Source: an uncultured Eubacterium sp. (GTDB lineage Bacteria > Bacillota > Clostridia > Lachnospirales > Lachnospiraceae). From it: 8,836 nucleotides of DNA. This document shows, in pieces, positions 1 through 5,922 of this stretch (position 1 is the first letter of the stretch; each line of letters starts with the position of its first letter). The stretch spans positions 1-8,836 of the forward strand of contig CAJGDH010000065.1 of the NCBI GenBank assembly GCA_904502145.1, written 5' to 3'. A program made the position numbers and the translations under genes. The notes under the pieces were generated by a model. That model searched no databases. It was not told where the DNA came from and worked only from the letters and a program-made list of their open reading frames with translations.

Positions 1-363
1 ATACCAGATACATTGGCAAGCGGTAATCACATCAAAGGTTGCGTCCCGGAAGGAGATCTCTTCCGCTTTTGACACAAAAAAGTCTATATTCATCCCGGTA
101 TCTTCAGCAATCCTTTTTGCTTGTTCTATTTGATTTTCGGCTATATCGATCCCTGTCCACTCCGCCCCATACTTATACATATTTCTCGGAAGCACACCGG
201 TTCCGGTACCGATATCCAAAACCTTCTGCCCATTATTACACAGTCCCAGATTCAAAATATAATCATAAAATTCCTGCGGATATATATCTCTGTACTTCGC
301 GTAGTCTTCAGATGTTTTCCCCCAATCAAAAGGCTTTCCCTTATCAATATCCTGAATGATCAT
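1..363 (-). CDS. Class I SAM-dependent methyltransferase, C-terminus cut off by window edge
   Basis: The reverse strand reads open from an ATG at 363 to the left edge, giving the first 121 residues of a Rossmann-fold methyltransferase; the C-terminal part lies outside the window. Motif I is clear at residues 48-58 (VLDIGTGTGVL), the S-adenosylmethionine-binding glycine loop. An acidic strand-2 end follows at about 70-74 (TGIDI, Asp73), then a motif near 109-117 (TFDVITACQ) that usually sits where the substrate approaches. A leader of about 45 residues precedes motif I, as in UbiE/Methyltransf_11-type small-molecule methyltransferases. The start is supported by GGAGAGAG a few bases upstream. 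It begins 22 bases after the stop of the PhzF-family gene, so the two are probably co-transcribed. The substrate cannot be read from the sequence; a small-molecule acceptor is inferred. The family call is secure, the specific function is not. Confidence 0.85.
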   Translation of the reverse strand, partial: MIIQDIDKGKPFDWGKTSEDYAKYRDIYPQEFYDYILNLGLCNNGQKVLDIGTGTGVLPRNMYKYGAEWTGIDIAENQIEQAKRIAEDTGMNIDFFVSKAEEISFRDATFDVITACQCIWY

Positions 364-385
364 TATCTCTCTCCACAATCCGGAT

Positions 386-1168
386 TTACAAGGTAGCCAC
401 AATTTCTGTTACTGCTACCAAAGCTGCTTCCCCACCAATCGTGATACGATTCTTTTCCTCCATCCTGCAATGCAGATAGCCGCCTCGTTTTGATGCCTGA
501 TATGCATAAATCTGCCTCCTGCCCAGTTCCTTTGACCAGTAATCTGCAATCTGGCAGTGTGCTGATCCGCAGACCGGATCTTCAGTGATGCCAAGCTTCG
601 GACAGAAACTCCTTGAAACGCAGTCGGCTTCCTTCCCTCGTGCAGTTGCATTTTGAATACGGCCTTCCATGTGCTTAAGAAGTTCCTGATCCGGCTGCAT
701 AGTACGCACCTGTTCCTCATTTTCAAATATACAAACAAGATCCAGGCCGAGGACAGCTTTGACCGGACGGATCCCAAATGCCCGCTCCATTGCATCAGTA
801 ACCGGAATCTCTCTCAACTCATATGTCGGGAAATCCATTTCAAAGAGATCCCCACATCTCCTGACCGTCAGGACTCCACTTAAGGTATTGAACTGCACTA
901 TATCGCTGTCCGGCTCATAGAAATTCAATACTACAAAAGAAGAAGCCAGAGTCGCATGTCCGCAAAGTTCCACCTCCGTTGCCGGTGTGAACCAGCGCAG
1001 GTGATATCCACCAGCTTCCTTCACGATGAAAGCAGTCTCCGAGAGATTGTTCTCCATTGCAAGGTTCATCATGGATTCGTCAGAAGGCCAGCTTTCCATC
1101 ACACAGACAGCAGCCGGATTCCCGGAGAAAGGTTTCCCCGTAAATGCATCAACAATATACTGTTTCAT
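386..1168 (-). CDS. PhzF-family isomerase/epimerase-like protein
   Basis: A 260-residue protein of the PhzF (phenazine biosynthesis-like, diaminopimelate-epimerase fold) family. The N-terminal signature is complete: VDAFTGKPFSGNPAAVC at 6-22, then NLSETAF at 41-47. Glu44 corresponds to the catalytic acid/base Glu of PhzF. GHAT lies at 70-73, EDPVCGSAHC at 196-205 and the RGG turn at 228-230. The length fits the shorter (about 260 aa) branch of the family, so it looks intact. The open frame extends 23 codons further upstream, but the start at 1168 is preferred because GAGGGAC lies just before it and MKQYIVDAFTG aligns with the usual family N-terminus. Most family members outside phenazine clusters have no known substrate, and no phenazine genes are visible here. 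It is followed after 22 bases by a methyltransferase, which suggests a small-metabolite modification pair. Confidence 0.9.
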   Translation of the reverse strand: MKQYIVDAFTGKPFSGNPAAVCVMESWPSDESMMNLAMENNLSETAFIVKEAGGYHLRWFTPATEVELCGHATLASSFVVLNFYEPDSDIVQFNTLSGVLTVRRCGDLFEMDFPTYELREIPVTDAMERAFGIRPVKAVLGLDLVCIFENEEQVRTMQPDQELLKHMEGRIQNATARGKEADCVSRSFCPKLGITEDPVCGSAHCQIADYWSKELGRRQIYAYQASKRGGYLHCRMEEKNRITIGGEAALVAVTEIVATL

Positions 1169-1193
1169 ATTTTTATGTCCCTCATAAACTTCA

Positions 1194-1223
1194 ATTATAT
1201 ATTTCTGGCGGTATAATTCCCAA
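1194..1223 (-). promoter_or_regulatory. Candidate sigma-A promoter for the PhzF/methyltransferase unit
   Basis: On the minus strand TTGGGA (1223-1218) is followed after 18 bases by a perfect TATAAT (1199-1194). Transcription would start near 1187, leaving a leader of only about 19 bases that just contains the GAGGG ribosome binding site. The -10 is a full match and the -35 a moderate one. The very short leader makes this a prediction, not a certainty. Confidence 0.45.
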
Positions 1224-1404
1224 ATGTATCTCCGCAAATTGTAATTTAAAGATCCGTTTCAAGGATACAGCATTATCATACCCTAATATATTCTATTCAA
1301 CAACAATCTTCATAACCATTTCGTAATATGTCATAACCACATAGCGAAAAAAATTGACGTCCTTTCTGAACAGATTCCAGAAATCGCAAAGCGCTAAAAG
1401 AATC
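1224..1404. other. Non-coding spacer, nothing recognised
   Basis: This AT-rich stretch lies between the phzF promoter and the metA terminator. I see no gene with a credible ribosome binding site, no RNA gene and no strong hairpin. A 67-codon open frame on the minus strand (1293-1496) runs through the terminator hairpin and resembles nothing, so it is not annotated. Confidence 0.6.
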
Positions 1405-1450
1405 AAAAAACCGGGAAACGCGTTATTCATCGGCGTTTCCCGGTTATTTT
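1405..1450 (-). terminator. Rho-independent terminator of metA, bidirectional in form
   Basis: A perfect 11-bp stem pairs CCGGGAAACGC (1411-1421) with GCGTTTCCCGG (1433-1443) around an 11-base loop. On the minus strand it is followed by six T (1410-1405), in the right place to end the metA transcript about 60 bases after its stop. On the plus strand it is followed by TTATTTTT (1444-1451), so it could also stop transcription from the other direction. Confidence 0.9.
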
Positions 1451-1507
1451 TCAACAAGGATGAGAGAATCTGACACGCATCAGAGCCTTTATCCATGCGA
1501 GTTTTGT

Positions 1508-2443
1508 TTATTCCATATCTTCGATCTCTTCCAGAACATATGGTGTCATCTGGTAAACGTAATAATTCAACCAGTTGGTGTACAGTGTGTTGGCGTGGCA
1601 GCGCCAGGATTTGATGGGACCCTGGTCGGGATCTTCATTTCTGTAATATCCCTTGGGGAAGGGGATCACATCAAGCTTTTTCGCAATATCGCGGCGGTAT
1701 TCCCCATCCAGTGACATCACATCATACTCAGGATGTCCTGTCACGAAAATCTGACGGCCACCCTTCGCTGTGATGATAAAGGGACCGGCTATTTCCGAAT
1801 CCGCCTGGATCGTCAGTTCAGGAGTATTCTCCACATCTTCTCTCACGATGCCTGTATAGCGGGAATGGGGTGCCTTGAAGATATCATCAAACCCTCTCAC
1901 CAGGGGAGTCTTTCTGTGGACAGTAAAATGATCAAATATTCCGGTCAGCTTCTCCGGAAGGTCAAATTTCCTAACGCCATAATGGTAGTGCAGGCCTGCC
2001 TGGGCAGCCCAGCAGATGTGGAAGGTGGAGGTGACATGCTTCTTGGACCATTCCATGATCTGCACCAGTTCCTCCCAGTAGTCCACTTCTTCAAAGTCCA
2101 TTTTCTCCACGGGGGCGCCGGTGATGATCATTCCGTCAAAATACTGGTCTTTGATCTCTTCCCACACTTTGTAGAAGGTTGCCAGGTGGTCCTCCGATTC
2201 ATTTTTGTAGGCATATTCATGGGTGGCTGCCTTCAGGAAGATCACATCCACCTGGAGGGGTGTGTTGGCAAGGCTTCTGAGAAGCTGAAGCTCTGTTTCC
2301 TGTTTTGTGGGCATCAGGTTCAGGATGATGATCTCCAGGGGACGGATGTCCTGTCGCAGAGATCTCTCGTAATCCATAACGAAGATATTCTCATCTTCCA
2401 ATACTTTCTTCACCGGCAGATTACCGTCGATACGAATCGGCAT
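1508..2443 (-). CDS. metA: Homoserine O-acyltransferase MetA (probably O-acetyltransferase)
   Basis: A full-length, 311-residue MetA. It activates homoserine with an acyl-CoA in the cytoplasm, the first committed step of methionine synthesis. Family signatures run through the whole length: an MPIRI start, LNLMPTKQETE at 41-51, TGAPVE at 108-113, TSTFHICWAAQAG at 138-150, APHSRYTG at 191-198, VTGHPEYD at 234-241 and TNWLNYYVYQ at 289-298. The catalytic residues are Cys144, His237 and Glu239, matching Cys142/His235/Glu237 of the E. coli enzyme. At the acyl-CoA specificity position E. coli has Gly111 (succinyl-CoA), whereas this protein has Glu113, as in Bacillus cereus MetA, which uses acetyl-CoA. 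Acetyl transfer is therefore inferred. The start is set by AAAGGAG (2461-2455). The gene lies downstream of ligA but has its own candidate promoter and ends at a strong terminator. Confidence 0.96.
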   Translation of the reverse strand: MPIRIDGNLPVKKVLEDENIFVMDYERSLRQDIRPLEIIILNLMPTKQETELQLLRSLANTPLQVDVIFLKAATHEYAYKNESEDHLATFYKVWEEIKDQYFDGMIITGAPVEKMDFEEVDYWEELVQIMEWSKKHVTSTFHICWAAQAGLHYHYGVRKFDLPEKLTGIFDHFTVHRKTPLVRGFDDIFKAPHSRYTGIVREDVENTPELTIQADSEIAGPFIITAKGGRQIFVTGHPEYDVMSLDGEYRRDIAKKLDVIPFPKGYYRNEDPDQGPIKSWRCHANTLYTNWLNYYVYQMTPYVLEEIEDME

Positions 2444-2528
2444 TTTCGTCTTCTCTCCTTTACAGCAAATATGTTTATGAAAATGTCACGTTTTTCTTCG
2501 TGCCATGCAGGTATTCTCGTCTTTCGAC
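2444..2528 (-). promoter_or_regulatory. metA leader, no recognised riboswitch
   Basis: The predicted untranslated leader has a small GTC-GAAA-GAC hairpin at its 5' end (2528-2519), a weak CACG/CGTG hairpin (2502-2487) and the ribosome binding site. The hexamer GCATGG occurs twice, once just before and once within the leader. It is too short for a complete S-box (SAM-I) element with its expression platform, or for a methionine T-box, and I see neither consensus. Confidence 0.35.
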
Positions 2529-2534
2529 CATGCT

Positions 2535-2562
2535 ATCATAACACAGTCCATCGAAAAAACAA
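2535..2562 (-). promoter_or_regulatory. Candidate sigma-A promoter of metA
   Basis: In the 149-base gap between ligA and metA the minus strand carries TTGTTT (2562-2557), a 16-base spacer and TATGAT (2540-2535). Transcription would begin near 2528, giving a leader of about 85 bases. No convincing terminator separates ligA from this site, so some read-through from ligA remains possible. Confidence 0.5.
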
Positions 2563-2592
2563 TAGGAAAAAGCCAATCATATCAGAGAAAAA

Positions 2593-4548
2593 TCAGGGCA
2601 GCATGGCCAGAAAATCCTCCTCGGAGATAATATCTATCCCCAGTTCCTTGGCTTTTTTGTTTTTGGAGGAGGAGGACATCTTATCATTATTAATAAGGTA
2701 GTCCGTCTTCGATGTGACAGAACCGGTCACTTTTCCTCCCAGGCTTTCGATCTTCTCCTTCAGTTCCTTCCGGTTTTTGAAGTGCTCCACGGATCCGGTG
2801 ATCACAAATGTTCTGCCTTCCAGAGACAGGTCGCCGGTTGCCGCAGGTTCCGTCTGTTCAAAAGTGATATATTGAAGGAGTCCGTCGATCACCTTCTCAT
2901 TATGCTCGTTGGAGAAGTAATCCCGCACACTTCTGGCGATAACCTCCCCGATCCCTTCGATCCCTACCATTTCCTCCACTGTCGCTCCCCGCAGGGCATC
3001 CAGGGAATCTCCCAGATGCTGACAAAGAAGCCTGGCGTTGGCGCTCCCGATATTGGGGATGCCCAGGCTGTTCACAAAGCGGAAGAGCTGGGTCTTTCTG
3101 GAATTGTCGATGGACTTCATGAGGTTCAGGAAAGACTTTTCACCAAAGCCCTCCATGGAGACGATTTCCTCCTTATATCTGTCCAGACGGTAGATATCGT
3201 AAAGTTCTGTGATGAATCCCTTATCTGCCATCTTTGTCAGGGTAGCTTCGGAGAGGCCCTCGATATTCATGGCATCCCTCCCCACAAAATGGGTCAGCAG
3301 CTTGATCTTCTTGGCACTGCAGAAAGGGTTGGGACAATATAATGTTTTCGCATCATTTTCCATGCGGATCTCGGTTTCGCTGCCGCAGGCCGGACAGTGG
3401 GAAGGCACAGGATATCCACCGCTCCGGGTGAGGTTCTCCGAGATCTGGGGGATAATCATATTGGCCTTGTATACCTTGATCCGGTCCCCGGGTCCCAAGG
3501 CCAGGTTCTCGATGATGCTCAGGTTGTGGAGACTCGCCCTGCTGACCGTGGTTCCTTCCAGCTCCACCGGTTCAAAGATGGCCACCGGATTGATGAGTCC
3601 TGTCCTGGATGGGCTCCACTCGATTTCTTTCAGGGTGGTTTCCGCCTCCTCGTCCGCCCATTTGAAAGCGATGGCGTTCCTCGGGAATTTGGCGGTCCTT
3701 CCCAGGCTGTTGCCGTAGGCGATATCGTCGTAGATCAGGACCAGGCCGTCGCTGGGGAAGTCATTTTCCCTGACCTTCCCGGAAAATGTTTCGATCTCCT
3801 CCAGGATGTTGTCTGAAGTGACCATGGCGTAAGGTACGATGGTAAATCCCATCTCCTCCAGCCAGAGCATGTTTTCCTCCACGGAGTTCTTCTCTTCCCT
3901 TCCCTGGGCACTGACCAGGCCAAAGGCATAGAACCAGACATTTCTTCTGGCGGTGATCTCGTTGTTCAGCTGGCGGACCGATCCGCTGCACAGGTTTCTG
4001 GGATTCTTATATCTGGATTCCACATCCTCGATGGATGCGTTGATCTTCTCGAAATCGGAATAATGGATGATCGCTTCACCGCGGAGGACCACAGTGCCCT
4101 CCCAGGGAATCCGGGAAGGAAGATTTTTAAAGACGCGGGCATTGTTGGTGATCACCTCGCCGGTAGTACCGTTTCCCCGGGTGACTGCCCGGTCCAGAAC
4201 CCCCTCCCTGTAAGTGAGGACCACAGTCAGACCGTCCATCTTCCAGGAGAGCATCCCCTTCTGATTACCCAGCCAGGCCTTAAGGTCCTCCGGACTTTTG
4301 GTCTTATCCAGGGAAAGCATGGGGGATTCATGGTCGACCTTCTCCAGTTCGCTCAGGATCTCATAGCCGACCTTATTTGTAGGACTTCCGGCCATGACGA
4401 TCCCGGTCTCCTTCTCCAGAGCGGCCAGTTCATCATATAAAGCATCGTATTCAAAATTGGACATGATCTCCCGGTCTTCCTGGTAATAGGCTCTTGCCGC
4501 TTCATCCAGGATGCGGGTAAGCTCCATGATCCGGTCTTTTTTCGTCAT
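2593..4548 (-). CDS. ligA: NAD-dependent DNA ligase LigA, divergent short form
   Basis: A 651-residue bacterial DNA ligase that seals nicks using NAD+ in replication and repair. Domain order is complete: NMN-binding domain Ia (about 1-65), adenylation domain with nucleophile Lys103 in KMDG (103-106), OB domain, a zinc finger with Cys385/388/405/410, helix-hairpin-helix repeats (about 495-545) and a C-terminal BRCT domain (about 574-651). Other core residues are present: RGE at 156-158, NPR and VRQL (Arg184, Arg192), Asp267-Gly268 of motif IV and Lys296 of motif V. Several usual substrate contacts differ. By alignment from memory with E. coli LigA, His23 is Gln23, Asp32 is Asn31, Glu113 is Ser101 and Lys290 is Ile272. 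The length is slightly below the usual 665-675. The ATG overlaps the rluF stop by four bases (ATGA), implying translational coupling. The family call is firm; full activity is inferred from the intact catalytic core. Confidence 0.95.
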   Translation of the reverse strand: MTKKDRIMELTRILDEAARAYYQEDREIMSNFEYDALYDELAALEKETGIVMAGSPTNKVGYEILSELEKVDHESPMLSLDKTKSPEDLKAWLGNQKGMLSWKMDGLTVVLTYREGVLDRAVTRGNGTTGEVITNNARVFKNLPSRIPWEGTVVLRGEAIIHYSDFEKINASIEDVESRYKNPRNLCSGSVRQLNNEITARRNVWFYAFGLVSAQGREEKNSVEENMLWLEEMGFTIVPYAMVTSDNILEEIETFSGKVRENDFPSDGLVLIYDDIAYGNSLGRTAKFPRNAIAFKWADEEAETTLKEIEWSPSRTGLINPVAIFEPVELEGTTVSRASLHNLSIIENLALGPGDRIKVYKANMIIPQISENLTRSGGYPVPSHCPACGSETEIRMENDAKTLYCPNPFCSAKKIKLLTHFVGRDAMNIEGLSEATLTKMADKGFITELYDIYRLDRYKEEIVSMEGFGEKSFLNLMKSIDNSRKTQLFRFVNSLGIPNIGSANARLLCQHLGDSLDALRGATVEEMVGIEGIGEVIARSVRDYFSNEHNEKVIDGLLQYITFEQTEPAATGDLSLEGRTFVITGSVEHFKNRKELKEKIESLGGKVTGSVTSKTDYLINNDKMSSSSKNKKAKELGIDIISEEDFLAMLP

Positions 4549-5312
4549 GATCTGCCTCTTCCTTTCCTATGATCAGTGTGATGGGTGTGGCTGGACCCTG
4601 TTTTTTCCTCCCTGCCGCTGCCTTCCTGGGTCAGGCGGATCAGCTCCCGGTATTCCTCCGGGGTAAGTTCACGGTATTTCCCGGTTTCCAGGTCACCCAG
4701 CCGGATATTCATGATACGGTAGCGTCTCAGATGGCGGACGCGGTATCCCAGGGCCTCACACATCCTTCTGATCTGTCGGTTCAGTCCCTGGGTCAGGATG
4801 ATCCGGAAAGAGCAGGTCCCGGTCTGGCGGACCTGGCAGGGTCTGGTGACCGTATCGAGGATCTCCACGCCTTGGGACATTTTCTTCAGGAAATCCCCGG
4901 TGACGGGCCGGTCCACCCGGACCTCGTATTCCTTCTCATGGAAATTTCTTGCCCGGAGGATCTCGTCCATCAGCTGTCCGTCGTTGGTAAGAAGGATCAG
5001 CCCCTCCGAATCTTTATCCAGTCTTCCCACCGGATAGATCCGCTCCGGGTAGTTCAGGTAATCTATGATATTATCTTTTTCTCTTTTTTCGGTGGTGCAG
5101 ACGATGCCTCTGGGCTTGTTGAAGGCCAGCAGGACCTTCCGCCGGACAGGTCTGATCTCTTTCCCGTCCAGGGTGATCTTCTGCCCTTCCATGATCTGCT
5201 GTCCCAGGACGGCCGGACTGCCGTCCACCATGATCCGCCCTTCTTCCACCAGGCGGTCCGCCTGCCTTCTGGAGCAGACTCCGGCATCGCTCATATATTT
5301 ATTCAGTCTCAT
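4545..5312 (-). CDS. rluF: 23S rRNA pseudouridine synthase, RluF/RsuA family
   Basis: A 255-residue member of the RsuA/RluB/E/F branch, which isomerises a specific uridine in rRNA to pseudouridine. An S4 RNA-binding domain occupies about 1-55 (RLNKYMSDAGVCSRRQADRL at 2-21). The catalytic motif is GRLDKDSEGL at 97-106 with Asp99 as nucleophile. QGLNRQIRRMCEALGY (about 175-190) is the other family block. LLTNDGQ, ILRARNFHEKEYEV and RIMNIRLG resemble RluF more than RsuA or RluB, so RluF is the best guess, but the exact target uridine is not provable here. The last 25 residues form a His-, Ser- and Arg-rich low-complexity tail. The gene sits 20 bases after the thioesterase stop and overlaps ligA by four bases, in one operon. 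Confidence 0.9.
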   Translation of the reverse strand: MRLNKYMSDAGVCSRRQADRLVEEGRIMVDGSPAVLGQQIMEGQKITLDGKEIRPVRRKVLLAFNKPRGIVCTTEKREKDNIIDYLNYPERIYPVGRLDKDSEGLILLTNDGQLMDEILRARNFHEKEYEVRVDRPVTGDFLKKMSQGVEILDTVTRPCQVRQTGTCSFRIILTQGLNRQIRRMCEALGYRVRHLRRYRIMNIRLGDLETGKYRELTPEEYRELIRLTQEGSGREEKTGSSHTHHTDHRKGRGRS

Positions 5313-5332
5313 TTCTGTTCACTCTGCTTCGG

Positions 5333-5725
5333 TCAAAAGATGACGACCCTGGAATCGGCTTTGGCCTGGAACCGGTCAGCATCCACAAGAAATCTCTCGT
5401 GGGTCCCTTTGCCGATGATCCCGGTCTGATCTTCCACCAGTACCCGGAAAGTCAGTTTTCTATCCTCAATTTTTATCAAAGTCACGGCGCAGGAGACTTT
5501 GCCTCCCACCGGTGTGGGGGCAAGGTGTTCCACATCCAGTCTGGTGCCGACCGATGTCATGCCCTCCTCCAGGCGTCCCTCCAGGAGGGCAACCGCTGCT
5601 TTTTCCACCAGGAGGAGCATGGCGGGCGTACCATATACGGCAAGGCTGCCGCTTCCCAGGGATCTGGCGGTATTCTCCTCCGTCACCACATCCGTCATCA
5701 TCCTGGCAATTCCTGTTCTCAGCAT
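5333..5725 (-). CDS. FlK-like hotdog-fold acyl-CoA thioesterase
   Basis: A 130-residue single-domain hotdog protein resembling the fluoroacetyl-CoA thioesterase (FlK) family, which hydrolyses short acyl-CoA esters in the cytoplasm. The key blocks are LAVYGTPAMLLLVEKAA at 28-44 and EHLAPTPVGGKV at 66-77. Thr33, Glu41 and His67 match the spacing of the FlK catalytic Thr42, Glu50 and His76 exactly (8 and 26 residues apart). The start is supported by GGGAGGGAG nine bases or so upstream. It is the first gene of a minus-strand operon with rluF and ligA. Many Firmicutes carry such proteins with no known substrate. Fluoroacetate resistance should not be assumed; a role in clearing a toxic or stray acyl-CoA is only a guess. 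Confidence 0.85.
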   Translation of the reverse strand: MLRTGIARMMTDVVTEENTARSLGSGSLAVYGTPAMLLLVEKAAVALLEGRLEEGMTSVGTRLDVEHLAPTPVGGKVSCAVTLIKIEDRKLTFRVLVEDQTGIIGKGTHERFLVDADRFQAKADSRVVIF

Positions 5726-5774
5726 CTTATCTCCCTCCCGGTTTATTCTCCAACCTATATATTTCTGTCACATA

Positions 5775-5783
5775 AGTATAGCA
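5775..5783 (-). promoter_or_regulatory. Candidate extended -10 promoter for the thioesterase-rluF-ligA operon
   Basis: On the minus strand TGCTATACT (5783-5775) is an extended -10 element with no good -35 at 17 bases (TAGCAT). Transcription would begin near 5768, about 43 bases before the start codon. An alternative is TTGCTA (5784-5779) with a 17-base spacer to TATATA, about 20 bases closer to the gene. Confidence 0.45.
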
Positions 5784-5787
5784 AAAT

Positions 5788-5816
5788 TTATGGATAAATG
5801 CTATATTAATTATAAT
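5788..5816 (+). promoter_or_regulatory. Candidate promoter for the S1-cytidylyltransferase-SDR operon
   Basis: TTATGG (5788-5793), a 17-base spacer and a perfect TATAAT (5811-5816) suggest a start near 5823 and a leader of about 100 bases. An overlapping alternative is the extended -10 TGCTATATT (5799-5807). The site is back to back with the leftward promoter and shares its DNA. Confidence 0.5.
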
Positions 5817-5824
5817 CGGCCGCA

Positions 5825-5862
5825 GAATCCCACATGGATTCCCTACAGGAATCGTTTCGATT
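5825..5862 (+). promoter_or_regulatory. Chain of overlapping hairpins in the S1 leader
   Basis: Three small stems overlap in sequence. A pairs GAATCC (5825-5830) with GGATTC (5836-5841). B pairs GATTCC (5837-5842) with GGAATC (5848-5853). C pairs AATCG (5850-5854) with CGATT (5858-5862). A and B cannot form together, nor can B and C. They sit at the 5' end of the predicted transcript, 60 bases before the start codon. A regulatory role is inference. Confidence 0.35.
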
Positions 5863-5922
5863 ATCATCTACAGATCCGGGGAAAATGCAGCGGCACGTAA
5901 AAACACAACAGGAGGAACTAAA

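Noticed and set aside
1169..1237. Upstream-extended start for the PhzF-family gene at 1237
   Set aside because: The extra 23 residues do not align with the family and run through the candidate promoter; the ATG at 1168 has a good ribosome binding site.
1293..1496. 67-codon minus-strand open frame between metA and phzF
   Set aside because: It runs straight through the perfect terminator hairpin and has no family resemblance.
1733..2701. 322-codon plus-strand open frame opposite metA and the end of ligA
   Set aside because: It is antisense to metA, which has clear family motifs; its translation resembles no family and it crosses the metA promoter region.
4569..5429. 286-codon plus-strand open frame opposite rluF
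   Set aside because: The rluF frame has the S4 domain and GRLDKDSEGL motif; the opposite strand shows only low-complexity shadow sequence.
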